Of a DNA stretch of 64,000 nucleotides, positions 8,622 through 18,124 are shown one piece after another. Under the pieces are notes generated by a model that worked only from the letters and a program-made list of their open reading frames with translations, did not search any database and had not been told where the DNA came from. This stretch comes from Wenzhouxiangella sp. AB-CW3 (GTDB lineage: Bacteria > Pseudomonadota > Gammaproteobacteria > Xanthomonadales > Wenzhouxiangellaceae). The stretch covers positions 3,673,225 to 3,737,224 of the forward strand of contig NZ_CP061368.1 in NCBI RefSeq assembly GCF_014725735.1, in the 5' to 3' direction. The stretch's first letter is position 1. Each line of letters starts with the position of its first letter. A program made the position numbers and the translations under genes.

Positions 8622-8635
8622 TTGACCTGGGTCAA
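8622..8635 (-). promoter_or_regulatory. FNR/DNR-type binding site upstream of cytochrome c-nirK-like genes
   Basis: The 14-bp palindrome TTGACCTGGGTCAA fits the TTGAY-N4-RTCAA pattern of the FNR/DNR/FixK family. It lies about 90 bp before the cytochrome start. A TATTTT-like AT-rich segment follows on the minus strand at suitable spacing for a -10 element. Confidence 0.72.
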
Positions 8636-8664
8636 TTCCTCAAAAAAGTTTGGAGTTGGAGCGT

Positions 8665-9150
8665 TCAGAGGTAAGGCTCGACTGCTGCCAGCAGATCCTC
8701 GCCTGTCTGCAGACCGAGCATTGTTTCGCGAACCTGCCCTTCGCGGTCTATGATCAGCGTGGTCGGATAGGTTCGGGCCTGAAACAGCTCACCGGCCTCG
8801 TCCGCGGTGGTCTTCCACAGGGGATAGACCGGTTCGATTTCCAGCCGGTGGGTCCAGAATCGCTGTATCGCCGAAGCACTGCCCGAGTCGACGGCGAGGC
8901 CGACTACCGTGGCCCCCACATCTTCAAGTTTTGGCTGCAGTCGTACCAGGTGGGGAATTTCGATCAAGCAAGGGGAACACCAGACGGCCCAGAGATTCAA
9001 CACGACAACCTGACCTTCGAGTGACCGCAGGTCAGCCTGGCCGCCATCGATAGTATCAAAGCAGGCATCGGGCACAGGGTCGGCAGCAAACGCCGGCATG
9101 CCAACCAGTAGACAAGTAACGATGAGAGAGACGAACAACAGTTTATTCAT
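8665..9150 (-). CDS. TlpA/ResA-like periplasmic thioredoxin
   Basis: About 161 residues: signal peptide (MNKLLFVSLIVTCLLVG), then a thioredoxin-like fold with WCSPC as the redox motif and a cis-Pro segment YPTTLIID. Proteins of this type reduce disulfides during cytochrome c maturation or copper-site assembly. ATG 9150 is chosen because the signal peptide starts there, and the open frame to 9207 adds only polar residues. It ends 29 bp before the FNR-type box of the cytochrome/nirK-like unit, so it is probably transcribed separately but belongs functionally with it. Confidence 0.85.
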   Translation of the reverse strand: MNKLLFVSLIVTCLLVGMPAFAADPVPDACFDTIDGGQADLRSLEGQVVVLNLWAVWCSPCLIEIPHLVRLQPKLEDVGATVVGLAVDSGSASAIQRFWTHRLEIEPVYPLWKTTADEAGELFQARTYPTTLIIDREGQVRETMLGLQTGEDLLAAVEPYL

Positions 9151-9332
9151 GGATTTCCAACTCCGGTCAGCGGCCCGCCTGAACCCGTCAATGGAACGGG
9201 GGAGCAACTTTCATGAATGCACTGTACTTCTTTGTGGCCCTTCAGGATTTGCCCTGTGTCAAACCTCGCTGCTTCAGAAAGAGGCAATCTGGCCGCTACA
9301 AACAGAGGAGGCGAGACCATCGAGAGGCCACC

Positions 9333-10403
9333 GTGCTTAGCCGCATACTAGGAACAAGCGGGAAAAGGAATTCTGGCAGCCAAACCGGCCAGCCGACCGG
9401 TGGCGATGCCGATGGTGCCGGGCGAGGCGTGGAAAAGCCCCGCCCCCGTACCATGCCGCGAAACACGAAGCACTTCCTGCAGCAGCTCAACCTGCTCTCC
9501 AACGAGTGCGGCGTGATCGTGGGCGAGCTTTTCGAGCCCATGTCGCACACCTACAGCTCTCAGGATCTGATGGGGCAGGCCGCGAAACATGTCACGCTGC
9601 TCGATGACCGGCTGGATACCATCCGCACGACTGTGGAGGAACGCAAGGGCATTGCCGGCAAGCTGCGTGGCCATGTCAGCCACATCGAGGGATTTGTCGC
9701 ACGGATTGAAAACATCTCGGCGCAGACCCGGATCCTGTCACTTAATGCCGCCATCGAAGCAGCCCGGGCCGGAGAGCACGGCAAGGGCTTTGCTGTTGTT
9801 GCCGATGAAGTACGCAAGCTTTCGGATAACGTTACCCGGATCACGCGCGATATCGGCGAACAACTGGAAGGCATCGAGTCCGACACTCAGGCCACCGAAT
9901 CACTGATCGAGGTTCTGGCCGGCAGCCTGGAGGATATCAGCCAGGTATCCACCGAGGTCAACGAAGTGACCACGGACACCCACCATCGTATGGTCGATTT
10001 GCAGAAGGCGGCTTACAAGAGCATGGCTGCCGGTCACCTGATGGCTGTAATGTGCTGGCTCAATGAGCTCCATACCCGGATCATACTGGCCTTCGAAAAT
10101 CCCGATCGACATGGCTTCCCCGAAGTGAGCAAGACCGGCAATTACTTCGGTGAGTGGTACTATGATGCATCGGATAACGAATTCGACTTTCGTGATCTGC
10201 CTGAATTCAGTCGGCTGGGGCAGGCCTATGACGAGCTTTTCGAGTTGTACGAGGGAATCCGAAATGACTGGCAACGTGGCAACCGCCAGGCAGGCCTGGC
10301 TAGTATGGGCGATCTGTCTCGACAGATCGATCACATGCACCAGTTTCTTGATCAGATTCGGAATTATCTGGTGGAGCAAATGCAATCACAGCTTTCGGGC
10401 TAA
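9333..10403 (+). CDS. Soluble methyl-accepting chemotaxis-like protein with degenerate CZB domain
   Basis: A cytoplasmic protein with no membrane segment. The central part has the MCP signalling tip ([20 protein letters not shown], then [20 protein letters not shown]). The C-terminal roughly 110 residues look like a chemoreceptor zinc-binding (CZB) domain, with FGEWYYD and a following helical pair. By eye, most expected zinc ligands are replaced: Tyr at the usual Cys position, and no His pair in the last helix. The GTG at 9333 is preferred because a GAGAGG ribosome site precedes it. An ATG at 9213 would add 40 residues without coding character. It may sense a cytoplasmic redox or metal signal, or have lost zinc binding. 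Confidence 0.8.
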   Translation: MLSRILGTSGKRNSGSQTGQPTGGDADGAGRGVEKPRPRTMPRNTKHFLQQLNLLSNECGVIVGELFEPMSHTYSSQDLMGQAAKHVTLLDDRLDTIRTTVEERKGIAGKLRGHVSHIEGFVARIENISAQTRILSLNAAIEAARAGEHGKGFAVVADEVRKLSDNVTRITRDIGEQLEGIESDTQATESLIEVLAGSLEDISQVSTEVNEVTTDTHHRMVDLQKAAYKSMAAGHLMAVMCWLNELHTRIILAFENPDRHGFPEVSKTGNYFGEWYYDASDNEFDFRDLPEFSRLGQAYDELFELYEGIRNDWQRGNRQAGLASMGDLSRQIDHMHQFLDQIRNYLVEQMQSQLSG

Positions 10404-10456
10404 AGCTGCGGTAGCCGGGTCGGGGACAAACCAAGGGATATCGCAGACTTCCGGCC

Positions 10457-12703
10457 ATGAATTGCAACGACAGCACTGAAACTCTGGGTCGGCTGTTTCT
10501 CGAGGGGCTGGGCGAGGCCGTCCTCATTCACGATGCCCAGGGGCACATCCTTCATGCCAATGCGGCAGCCTGTCGGCAAAGCGGCTACGAACTGCGGGAA
10601 CTGTACAAACTCAACGTCGCCGACCTTGATACGGACGTTCTTCCCGAGGAAGTGTCGCAAAAGCTGCTGGAAGCCCTGCCGGCCGGAGAGGACGAAACCC
10701 ACTTCCACGCACAGCATCGCCGGTCATCGGGAGAGATACGCCAGGTACTGGTCAGCCTGTCCAGGCTGCGTAGAGACCCCACACCGCTCTATGCCGCCAT
10801 CATGCGACCGCTGGATGAACCTCAGCGTCTGCATGACAGCGTCGAACAGCGCATCGGGTTCAACCGCTTGCTACTCGATATTTCCCTGCGCCTGGTCAAG
10901 CTGGATCCGGAATCGCTGGATCAGGCTATCGATGAATTGCTGGCCGATATCGGTAGATTCTTTGCAGTCGACCGCTGCTACCTGTTCACCATCGACTGGC
11001 AAAACGACACCATCACCAACACACATGAATGGTTTGATCAGGGTATTCCCCCGGCCATCCATCGGCTTCAGAACCTGCCATTTGCCAAACTGCCCTGGCT
11101 CAGGGAGCACATGAAAGCCAACTGTGTGGCTCACGCGCCGGATGTTGACGGAATGGATGATCAGTATGCCCATGATCGGACCGAGTACCAGGCACAGAAT
11201 ATCAAGTCGCTGCTGATCGTACCGATCATCCGGGGCGGAGAGGTTGCAGGCATGTTCGGCCTGGATGCGGTGCGGCAGCGTCAGTACTGGAACGACGAGA
11301 TTCAGCACGATTTGCGCCTGCTGGGACAATTGCTGGCGGGTGCACTGGATGCCGCGGGTCTGGGTCGTCAGTTGCGCCACATGGCCTATCACGATGTGCT
11401 GACCCAGTTGCCGAATCGCAAGCTGCTGGCCGATCGGATCGAGCAGACAGCTCACCGGTGCCGGCGCTACAACCAGCGCGCCGCCCTGATGCTGCTGGAT
11501 ATCGACGACTTCAAGATCATCAACGATACCCTCACGCACGCCGCCGGCGATCAGTTGCTGGTTGAAGTGGGTCGGCGGCTGAAATCGGCGCTGCGCGAAT
11601 CCGACACGGTGGCCCGACTGGGTGGAGACGAGTTTGTCCTTCTGTGCGAGATCAGCAAGCGTGATGACGCCATCGAAATGGCCAGGCGGATCATGGCAGC
11701 GATTACCGCACCTGTCGAACTGCGGGGGCAACGGCTGAGCATACAGGCCAGCATTGGAATCACCCTCATGCCGGATGACGATCAGGACCAGGAACGACTG
11801 CTGCGCAACGCAGACCTGGCCATGTACGAAGCCAAGGCCGCTGGCAAGAACACCTTCCGATTTTTCGAGCCGGCCATGTCGGCTGCCATTTCCGACACAC
11901 TCCGATTGCGCTCCGAACTGGCCGATGCTGTAGAGCGGGATGCACTGGAGGCCTGGTACCAGCCCATCTACCGCCTGAATGACGGTCGGCTGATTGGCCT
12001 GGAAACCCTGGTGCGATGGCAGCATCCCGAACGCGGCATGCTGCCGCCGGGCCAGTTCCTTTCTCTGGCCGAGCGCTTCAAGCTGATCGGTCGAATTGAT
12101 CGTCAGATGATTTCCCGCGCTTGCCGGATACTGGTGTCCTGGTCTCCCGCCCGGACTCCCGGGTTCCTGATGGCCGTCAATCTGTCAGCCAGCGACCTGT
12201 ATGACGCCGAGCATGTGCTGGCACTGATCAGGGACACGCAGAAAAGCGGCGGCGAGAGTGGCGAACGACTGTGCTTCGAGATTACCGAGACAGCACTGAT
12301 GGAAGACATGCCAACAGCCATCAAGCACCTGCACCTGATCAAGCGACGCCTGCCCGGCATCAGTATTGCCATTGACGACTTTGGCAGCGGCTACTCTTCG
12401 CTGAATTATCTTCGACAACTGCCGGTCGACACACTGAAGATCGATCGTCGCTTCATTGCCGACCTGCGCACCGACCAGACCAGCGGTCAAGCCATTGTGC
12501 GCGCCATCATCGGCCTTGCCCACAACCTGGACATGCGGGTGGTGGCCGAAGGAATCGAGAACGCCCGCCAGTATCAATTGCTCAGGGACATGGGCTGCGA
12601 GCTGGCCCAGGGCTTTCTGATGGGTCGACCGGTTCCCTCCAATGAACTCAGACAGCTGGCGCTCGAGTTCGATTCATCGGCCAGCCATGTTTCAGAAACG
12701 TGA
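10457..12703 (+). CDS. PAS-GAF-GGDEF-EAL cyclic di-GMP turnover protein
   Basis: A 748-residue soluble protein. Residues about 10-120 are a PAS domain, 135-290 a GAF domain, 300-465 a GGDEF domain and 480-735 an EAL domain. The cyclase motif GGDEF is intact, and an inhibitory RxxD site (RESD) lies five residues before it. The phosphodiesterase keeps key acidic motifs (ETLVRW in place of EAL, DDFGSGYSSL, and AEGIE). The protein could therefore make and degrade c-di-GMP under control of its sensor domains. It follows the MCP-like gene after 53 bp and may be co-transcribed. Confidence 0.92.
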   Translation: MNCNDSTETLGRLFLEGLGEAVLIHDAQGHILHANAAACRQSGYELRELYKLNVADLDTDVLPEEVSQKLLEALPAGEDETHFHAQHRRSSGEIRQVLVSLSRLRRDPTPLYAAIMRPLDEPQRLHDSVEQRIGFNRLLLDISLRLVKLDPESLDQAIDELLADIGRFFAVDRCYLFTIDWQNDTITNTHEWFDQGIPPAIHRLQNLPFAKLPWLREHMKANCVAHAPDVDGMDDQYAHDRTEYQAQNIKSLLIVPIIRGGEVAGMFGLDAVRQRQYWNDEIQHDLRLLGQLLAGALDAAGLGRQLRHMAYHDVLTQLPNRKLLADRIEQTAHRCRRYNQRAALMLLDIDDFKIINDTLTHAAGDQLLVEVGRRLKSALRESDTVARLGGDEFVLLCEISKRDDAIEMARRIMAAITAPVELRGQRLSIQASIGITLMPDDDQDQERLLRNADLAMYEAKAAGKNTFRFFEPAMSAAISDTLRLRSELADAVERDALEAWYQPIYRLNDGRLIGLETLVRWQHPERGMLPPGQFLSLAERFKLIGRIDRQMISRACRILVSWSPARTPGFLMAVNLSASDLYDAEHVLALIRDTQKSGGESGERLCFEITETALMEDMPTAIKHLHLIKRRLPGISIAIDDFGSGYSSLNYLRQLPVDTLKIDRRFIADLRTDQTSGQAIVRAIIGLAHNLDMRVVAEGIENARQYQLLRDMGCELAQGFLMGRPVPSNELRQLALEFDSSASHVSET

Positions 12704-12775
12704 ACCAGTTCAAGGCACTGGAGCCTTCGTTCCAGCTAGAATGACGGGTTGAATTCGCCAGGAGGCGGAGAATAC

Positions 12776-14878
12776 ATGACGGACGGATCGAACACTTGCT
12801 GGCAGAGACTCTGGCAGTTGACAGGTCTGGCACTGGCGTTATGTTGCAGTATTGCGGCCATGTCCGATGATGGGGAATATGCACTGGAGTCCAGGCTGGA
12901 CGACTACCTGTTGCTGCTGGATCGACCGGACACCGACCGCGAAACCAGTCACTCGGCCATCCGTGCCATCATCGATGACTTCACCGAAACCACGCCGGCC
13001 GCAACTCAGGTTCGTGCACTGGGATATCTTGTCCTGCACCAGGTCTTTCATGGCGATTTGGATGCCGCGGAGATCACGGCGCAAACCCTCATCGAGGTTG
13101 CCGAAAACGACGACGACATCCAGGCATTGAGCGAAGCGCTGGGCTTTCGGATGGAAGCACTGATGGCCACCGGGGAGCTTTCAGAGGCCTTGCTGCTGGC
13201 GCCCCGGGCCGAGCAGACACTGACCGAGGTTCGCGACCCGCGCGTGCGCTACTACGTGCACAATGTACTGGGAAGACTGCTGCGCCAGGTCAGTCAGTTC
13301 GAGGAGGCCATGGCGCATTTTCTGGCCGCCCACGACGCTCAGCTGGAATCGGACGACCCACGCTCGCCGCTGCGCAGGCAGTTTCTCAACGTCAACATGG
13401 CCTATCTTCAGGCCGAGCTGCGCAACCACGAGACGGCTTTGGACATGGTGGAGCGCGCAATCGAGCAGGCCACTGAAATCGGCATCGATCATTCCATCCC
13501 CGAACTACTGCTCTTTCGCGGCTACCTGGAGAATCACCTGGAACGGTTCGATGACTCCATCCACACGCATGAACAGGCATGGAAGCTGGCCCTGGAGTAC
13601 GACCAGGCCAGCGTGGTTCTCAACAGCATGAACAACATCGGCTCGGCCCTGGTGCACCTGGGCCGCTACGATGAAGCGAAAGCCATCATGCAGGAAGCAC
13701 TGATCGAAGCTCGCGAACAGGAGGCAGAAGTCACGGCAGACCTGCTGGATTTCAACCTGGGCTACATCGCCGTCATGCAGGGGCAGCACGATGATGGCCT
13801 GGCTCGCCTGGAAGATGCGAAAGAGCGGCTTGAAGCGCAGTACACCCGTTCGCAGTTTTCGGCCCTGCTCGACTACGTGGCCCGCGCCTATCAGGAAGCC
13901 GCGCACTACCCGCAAGCCATTTCGGTATTGAAGCAGCAGCGCAGTCTGAACGAGGCGTTGTTTCGCAGCGAACGGGAACGCAGCCTCAGCGAACTTCAGA
14001 CCCGCTACGAGGCGCAGGAGCAGGCCACGCAGATCGAACTGCTCGAGCAACGCAATGCACTTCAGGAAGAAATGATCGAGAACCAGCGTTTGCAGCAGCG
14101 CATCGCCATACTGTTCGTGCTGGTCGTACTGATGGGTCTGGTACTGCTCTGGCTGGCCTGGCGTGCGGCACGGCAGGCCAACCGCAGCCTGAAGGTGGCC
14201 AACCGGCAATTGGAATACCAGTCGCGGCATGATCCGCTGACCGGCCTGCTCAATCGGCGCCTGTTCCATGAAAGGATGCTTGATCGCAGCGAAACGGCCA
14301 CGGATCGCCGTGACGACGATCTCCCGGATGCCATACTGCTGCTGGATGTGGATCACTTCAAGCGCATCAATGACCGGCACGGCCACAGCACCGGAGATGC
14401 CGTGCTGGTGGAGTTAGCCCGCAGACTGGAAGCACTGACCCGCGAATCGGACATGGTTGTGCGATGGGGCGGAGAGGAGTTGCTGATGTATCTGCGCCAG
14501 ATGGATCCCGATTGCCTGCCGGGTTACGCGCGGAAGGTGCTGTCTGCCATTGGTGAGCAGCCGGTTGTTCACGACGGCAGGTCAGTCCAGGTCACCGCAA
14601 CCGGCGGCTTTGTCACCTTGCCCCTCGCCGGAGCCGAAGAACACAATATCGGCTGGGAAAAGGCGCTGCAGATTGCCGATCTGGCGCTGTACATGGGCAA
14701 GACCCAGGGCCGCAACCAGGCCGTTGGAGTTCTCGGCCTGGAAGTGTCGCTGGAAACGGTTGGCCAAACGTTGCAGACGGATCTGGCCGGCGCCATTGAG
14801 AAGGGCTGGGTCAATGCCGTCACGCTGCAGGGCCCCCGCACTACCAAGTCGTCCAACGATTGGGGAGCCTCTGAGTAA
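12776..14878 (+). CDS. TPR-repeat membrane diguanylate cyclase
   Basis: About 700 residues: signal peptide (LTGLALALCCSIAAM), a long periplasmic TPR-type helical region (about 100-430), a coiled coil (about 400-450), one transmembrane helix (about 450-470, ILFVLVVLMGLVLLWLAW), and a cytoplasmic GGDEF domain with GGEEL and an upstream RxxD (RESD) inhibitory site. It should make c-di-GMP in response to a periplasmic or protein signal. ATG 12776 is chosen because a GGAGGCGGAG ribosome site precedes it. An upstream TTG at 12749 is weaker. Confidence 0.9.
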   Translation: MTDGSNTCWQRLWQLTGLALALCCSIAAMSDDGEYALESRLDDYLLLLDRPDTDRETSHSAIRAIIDDFTETTPAATQVRALGYLVLHQVFHGDLDAAEITAQTLIEVAENDDDIQALSEALGFRMEALMATGELSEALLLAPRAEQTLTEVRDPRVRYYVHNVLGRLLRQVSQFEEAMAHFLAAHDAQLESDDPRSPLRRQFLNVNMAYLQAELRNHETALDMVERAIEQATEIGIDHSIPELLLFRGYLENHLERFDDSIHTHEQAWKLALEYDQASVVLNSMNNIGSALVHLGRYDEAKAIMQEALIEAREQEAEVTADLLDFNLGYIAVMQGQHDDGLARLEDAKERLEAQYTRSQFSALLDYVARAYQEAAHYPQAISVLKQQRSLNEALFRSERERSLSELQTRYEAQEQATQIELLEQRNALQEEMIENQRLQQRIAILFVLVVLMGLVLLWLAWRAARQANRSLKVANRQLEYQSRHDPLTGLLNRRLFHERMLDRSETATDRRDDDLPDAILLLDVDHFKRINDRHGHSTGDAVLVELARRLEALTRESDMVVRWGGEELLMYLRQMDPDCLPGYARKVLSAIGEQPVVHDGRSVQVTATGGFVTLPLAGAEEHNIGWEKALQIADLALYMGKTQGRNQAVGVLGLEVSLETVGQTLQTDLAGAIEKGWVNAVTLQGPRTTKSSNDWGASE

Positions 14879-14984
14879 CTCTGCGCGGAGGGCGTTTCTG
14901 CCTAAAAAGCCGCCGACCGTGTGGTGCGTTCCGGGCGTAAGCCAAAGCCCAAACTGCTGCTCGCAGATGCCCTATACTGACCGT

Positions 14985-15186
14985 GATGGTTCTCATGTCC
15001 GGCGGCACATTGCCGGCCTGGGATGAAAAGGGAATTCGGTGCGCCGGCAACCATTCCGGCTATTCCGAAGCTGCCCCCGCAACTGTAAGTGGTTCGGGCG
15101 CTCCATGACGCCACTGACCGGTCGACCCCCTCGGCCGGATGGGAAGGCGGAGCTGCTCCAAACACCACGAGCCAGGAGACCTGCCA
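14985..15186 (+). ncRNA. Cobalamin riboswitch
   Basis: The segment has the conserved landmarks of the cobalamin element in order: GGGAATTCGGTG, then ATTCCG, GCTGCCCCCGCAACTGTAA, the CCACTG turn, GGGAAGGCGG, and the B12 box AGCCAGGAGACCTGCC (ending near 15186). A TATACT hexamer at 14973-14978 is a candidate -10. Adenosylcobalamin binding should lower expression of the B12-independent methionine synthase downstream. The gene immediately behind it is a small unknown ORF rather than metE itself. Boundaries are approximate. Confidence 0.93.
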
Positions 15187-15234
15187 TCACGTCAAACCCG
15201 AAACAACCAGCGGAGGGCTGGTGGAGGTGCATGC

Positions 15235-15684
15235 ATGAAGTCTCCGTCAAACGGCGACGGGTTCGGATCGAACGCGTCCCGGCAATCTCGGCAAGTGGAC
15301 ACGCTGGCATCGCGCCGCGCGCCCGGTGAGCCCGATGGACTGTCCCGACAGCAAGCGGCCCGGTGGCCGAATGGTTCCTCACGCGACGACCGCGAGGATG
15401 TATTGCTGCGGGCACTGCATGGCGATTTCGCTGATGCCGATGCGGAAGACCTGATCCTGGCCTGGCTGTTCCTGCAGCCGGATTCACCCGGAACAGTCCC
15501 GGCCGCCCGCCGGCTGCTGGCCGCATTGCGTCGCGATATCTCCCCAATCCTGGCGACACCTCGCAACCGTCGTCTGCTGGTGCTTCTGGAAACCATTGCC
15601 GGAGCGCAAACCACCCCGAATGCCCGGGGCAGAATCCGGCACCATCAGCACTACGGAGAACCCCATGACGATACAAGCAACTAA
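15235..15684 (+). CDS. Unknown 149-aa protein between the cobalamin riboswitch and metE
   Basis: I do not recognise a family. The ATG at 15235 has a good ribosome site (GGAGGT at 15222-15227). The first 50 residues are polar and low in structure. Residues about 55-125 form an amphipathic helical segment (DVLLRALHGDFADADAEDLI, LILAWLFLQP, AARRLLAALRRDISPIL). The 3' end overlaps the metE start by 20 bp in another frame. It therefore sits under the riboswitch and may be coupled to metE translation. The poor sequence quality of its ends leaves open that it is a leader ORF rather than a stable protein. Confidence 0.5.
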   Translation: MKSPSNGDGFGSNASRQSRQVDTLASRRAPGEPDGLSRQQAARWPNGSSRDDREDVLLRALHGDFADADAEDLILAWLFLQPDSPGTVPAARRLLAALRRDISPILATPRNRRLLVLLETIAGAQTTPNARGRIRHHQHYGEPHDDTSN

Positions 15685-17956
15685 TCTCGGCTTTCCACGC
15701 ATTGGCGCACGCCGCGAACTCAAGAAAGCCACTGAAGGCTACTGGTCGGGGCGGCTGGAAGACGGCGAGCTGAAAGACATCGGTCGCGAGTTAAGAAAAA
15801 GGCACTGGTCATTGCAGGCCGAATGCGGCCTGGACGTCATTCCGTCCAATGATTTTTCCTATTATGACCAGGTGCTGGACATGATCGCCATGCTCGGCGC
15901 CATACCCGAGCGCTTCGCCGATATTGGCGATGGTAAGGATTTGACCACCTACTTCGCCATGGCGCGGGGCACCGACCAGGCGCCGGCGATGGAAATGACC
16001 AAGTGGTTCGATACCAATTACCACTACATCGTGCCGGAGTTCTGCCACGACCAGCACTTCAGCCTGTCATCCAGCAAGGCCATCGACGAGTTCCTTGAGG
16101 CGCGGGAACTCGGCATCCACACACGACCGGTGCTGATCGGGCCGGTGAGTTTCCTGTTACTGGGAAAGCTGCGTGACGAGCCGTGCCGCCCACTTGATCT
16201 GCTTCAGCGCCTGCTGCCCGTCTACCGCGAGCTGCTCCAGCGCCTGGTCGCTGCAGGGGCCGACTGGGTTCAGATCGACGAACCCTTTCTGGCGATGGAT
16301 CTCGATGAATCGGCCCGAGACGCGTTTCAGCAAGCCTACGACGGCCTGGCCGGGTCCGGGGTCAGACTGCTGCTGGCCACCTACTTCGAAGGCTTGCGCG
16401 ACAACCGGCATCTGGCCTGCAGACTCCCGGTCGCAGGTCTGCACCTGGATCGCATACGCGGCAATGACCATCTCGACGAACTGGCCGCGGAGCTGCATCC
16501 CGACCAGACCGTGTCGCTGGGGGTTGTCGACGGACGCAACATCTGGCGCAGCGACCTCGACGCGACACTGGAGCTGCTCGAACAGGCCCGGGAGTTACTT
16601 GGCCAACGCCCTCTGCAGATCGCGCCATCGTGTTCCCTGCTGCATGTTCCGGTGGACCTGTCACTGGAACGGCATCTCGATGACGAACTGGCTGCCATGC
16701 TGGCCTTCGGCCGCCAGAAGCTTGAGGAGATCAGTGCCCTGGCCCGAGCACTGAACGGTCAAGGAGATCAGGCACGCAGCACCTTCGAGGACAGTCGTCG
16801 GACCTTGCATGCCCGGAGCAGCTCCGACCGAATTCACAACACTGCCGTTGCCCAACGACTGGCCGCAGTCGGGCCGGACGACGTGGTTCGCGACAGCTCT
16901 TACCCCGTGCGACGCAAGGTGCAGCAGGCCCACCTGAACCTGCCTGGCTTTCCGACCACGACCATCGGCTCGCTGCCACAGACCATGGAAGTCCGGCGCA
17001 CCCGGGCAGCCTGGCGCCGGGGTGACATCGACGATGCGACCTACCGGTCTTTCATCGAACGTCAGATCGACCATGCCATCGAGTTTCAGGAACGCATTGG
17101 ACTCGACGTGCTGGTCCACGGCGAGTTCGAGCGCAACGACATGGTTGAGTATTTCGGCGAAAAGCTCGAGGGATTTGCCTTCACCGACAATGGCTGGGTG
17201 CAATCCTACGGTTCGCGTTGCGTCAAGCCACCGATCATCTTCGGTGATGTCCGGCGACCCGAGGCCATGACCACGCAATGGCTACGCTATGCGCAGTCGT
17301 GTACCCGGCGTCCCGTCAAGGCCATGCTGACCGGCCCGGTCACCATGCTGCAATGGTCGTTTGTACGCGACGACCAGCCGCGCTCGGATACCTGTCAGCA
17401 GATCGCACTGGCACTGCGCGACGAGGTGGCGGATCTGGAATCGGCCGGGGCGCGGGCCATCCAGGTCGACGAACCGGCCCTGCGCGAGGGCCTGCCTCTG
17501 CGGCGGGCCGACCACGACGACTACCTGGACTGGGCAACATGCAGCTTCCGGCTGGCCACGTCCGTGGCCGGCAACAGTACGCAGATCCACACCCACATGT
17601 GCTACTCCGAGTTCAACGACATCATGCCCGCCATCGCGGCGCTGGATGCCGATGTCATCTCGATCGAGGCCTCGCGCTCGGCCATGGAACTGCTCGATGC
17701 CTTCGTGGATTTCGACTACCCCAACGAGATCGGCCCGGGTATCTGGGACATTCACTCGCCACGTGTGCCGTCGAGCGAAGCGATGACCCGGCTGCTTGAA
17801 AGAGCCGCCAGCGTGATCGACCGCGATCGCCTGTGGGTCAACCCGGACTGCGGCCTCAAGACCCGCGACTGGCCCGAGGTTGAACAGGCCCTGACCCACT
17901 TGGTCGCGGCGGCGAGAACCATGCGCGAGTCGACGTCACAACGCCACTCCGCCTGA
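15665..17956 (+). CDS. metE: Cobalamin-independent methionine synthase
   Basis: A 763-residue enzyme that transfers a methyl group from methyltetrahydropteroyl-triglutamate to homocysteine. The two-barrel family structure is visible: NLGFPRIGARRELK at the N-terminus, TTTIGSLPQT starting the C-terminal barrel, and zinc-site segments THMCYSEF and NPDCGLKTR. ATG 15665 is chosen because the family N-terminus starts there. The longer frame from 15596 adds unrelated residues. The cobalamin riboswitch 480 bp upstream suggests repression when B12 is available, implying a B12-dependent MetH elsewhere in the genome. Confidence 0.95.
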   Translation: MTIQATNLGFPRIGARRELKKATEGYWSGRLEDGELKDIGRELRKRHWSLQAECGLDVIPSNDFSYYDQVLDMIAMLGAIPERFADIGDGKDLTTYFAMARGTDQAPAMEMTKWFDTNYHYIVPEFCHDQHFSLSSSKAIDEFLEARELGIHTRPVLIGPVSFLLLGKLRDEPCRPLDLLQRLLPVYRELLQRLVAAGADWVQIDEPFLAMDLDESARDAFQQAYDGLAGSGVRLLLATYFEGLRDNRHLACRLPVAGLHLDRIRGNDHLDELAAELHPDQTVSLGVVDGRNIWRSDLDATLELLEQARELLGQRPLQIAPSCSLLHVPVDLSLERHLDDELAAMLAFGRQKLEEISALARALNGQGDQARSTFEDSRRTLHARSSSDRIHNTAVAQRLAAVGPDDVVRDSSYPVRRKVQQAHLNLPGFPTTTIGSLPQTMEVRRTRAAWRRGDIDDATYRSFIERQIDHAIEFQERIGLDVLVHGEFERNDMVEYFGEKLEGFAFTDNGWVQSYGSRCVKPPIIFGDVRRPEAMTTQWLRYAQSCTRRPVKAMLTGPVTMLQWSFVRDDQPRSDTCQQIALALRDEVADLESAGARAIQVDEPALREGLPLRRADHDDYLDWATCSFRLATSVAGNSTQIHTHMCYSEFNDIMPAIAALDADVISIEASRSAMELLDAFVDFDYPNEIGPGIWDIHSPRVPSSEAMTRLLERAASVIDRDRLWVNPDCGLKTRDWPEVEQALTHLVAAARTMRESTSQRHSA

Positions 17957-17975
17957 TTCCTGGTCGGCACGTCCG

Positions 17976-18009
17976 GCTGACCACCCGGCGCTGCGCGCGG
18001 GTGGTCAGC
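17976..18009 (+). terminator. Hairpin after metE
   Basis: A 12-bp inverted repeat (GCTGACCACCCG and CGGGTGGTCAGC) with a 10-nt GC-rich loop lies 20 bp past the metE stop. There is no strong T run after it, so it may act with Rho or only stabilise the message. Confidence 0.6.
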
Positions 18010-18124
18010 ATTCTGGGCCCGCAACACGCCTGCCGCCTCAGGCGGCCCGCGACATCAGGATCAGCGCACCGCATGGATTCGGTATCATACGGTGACGTAT
18101 GCGTTGATTCCCCCGGGACTCCTG

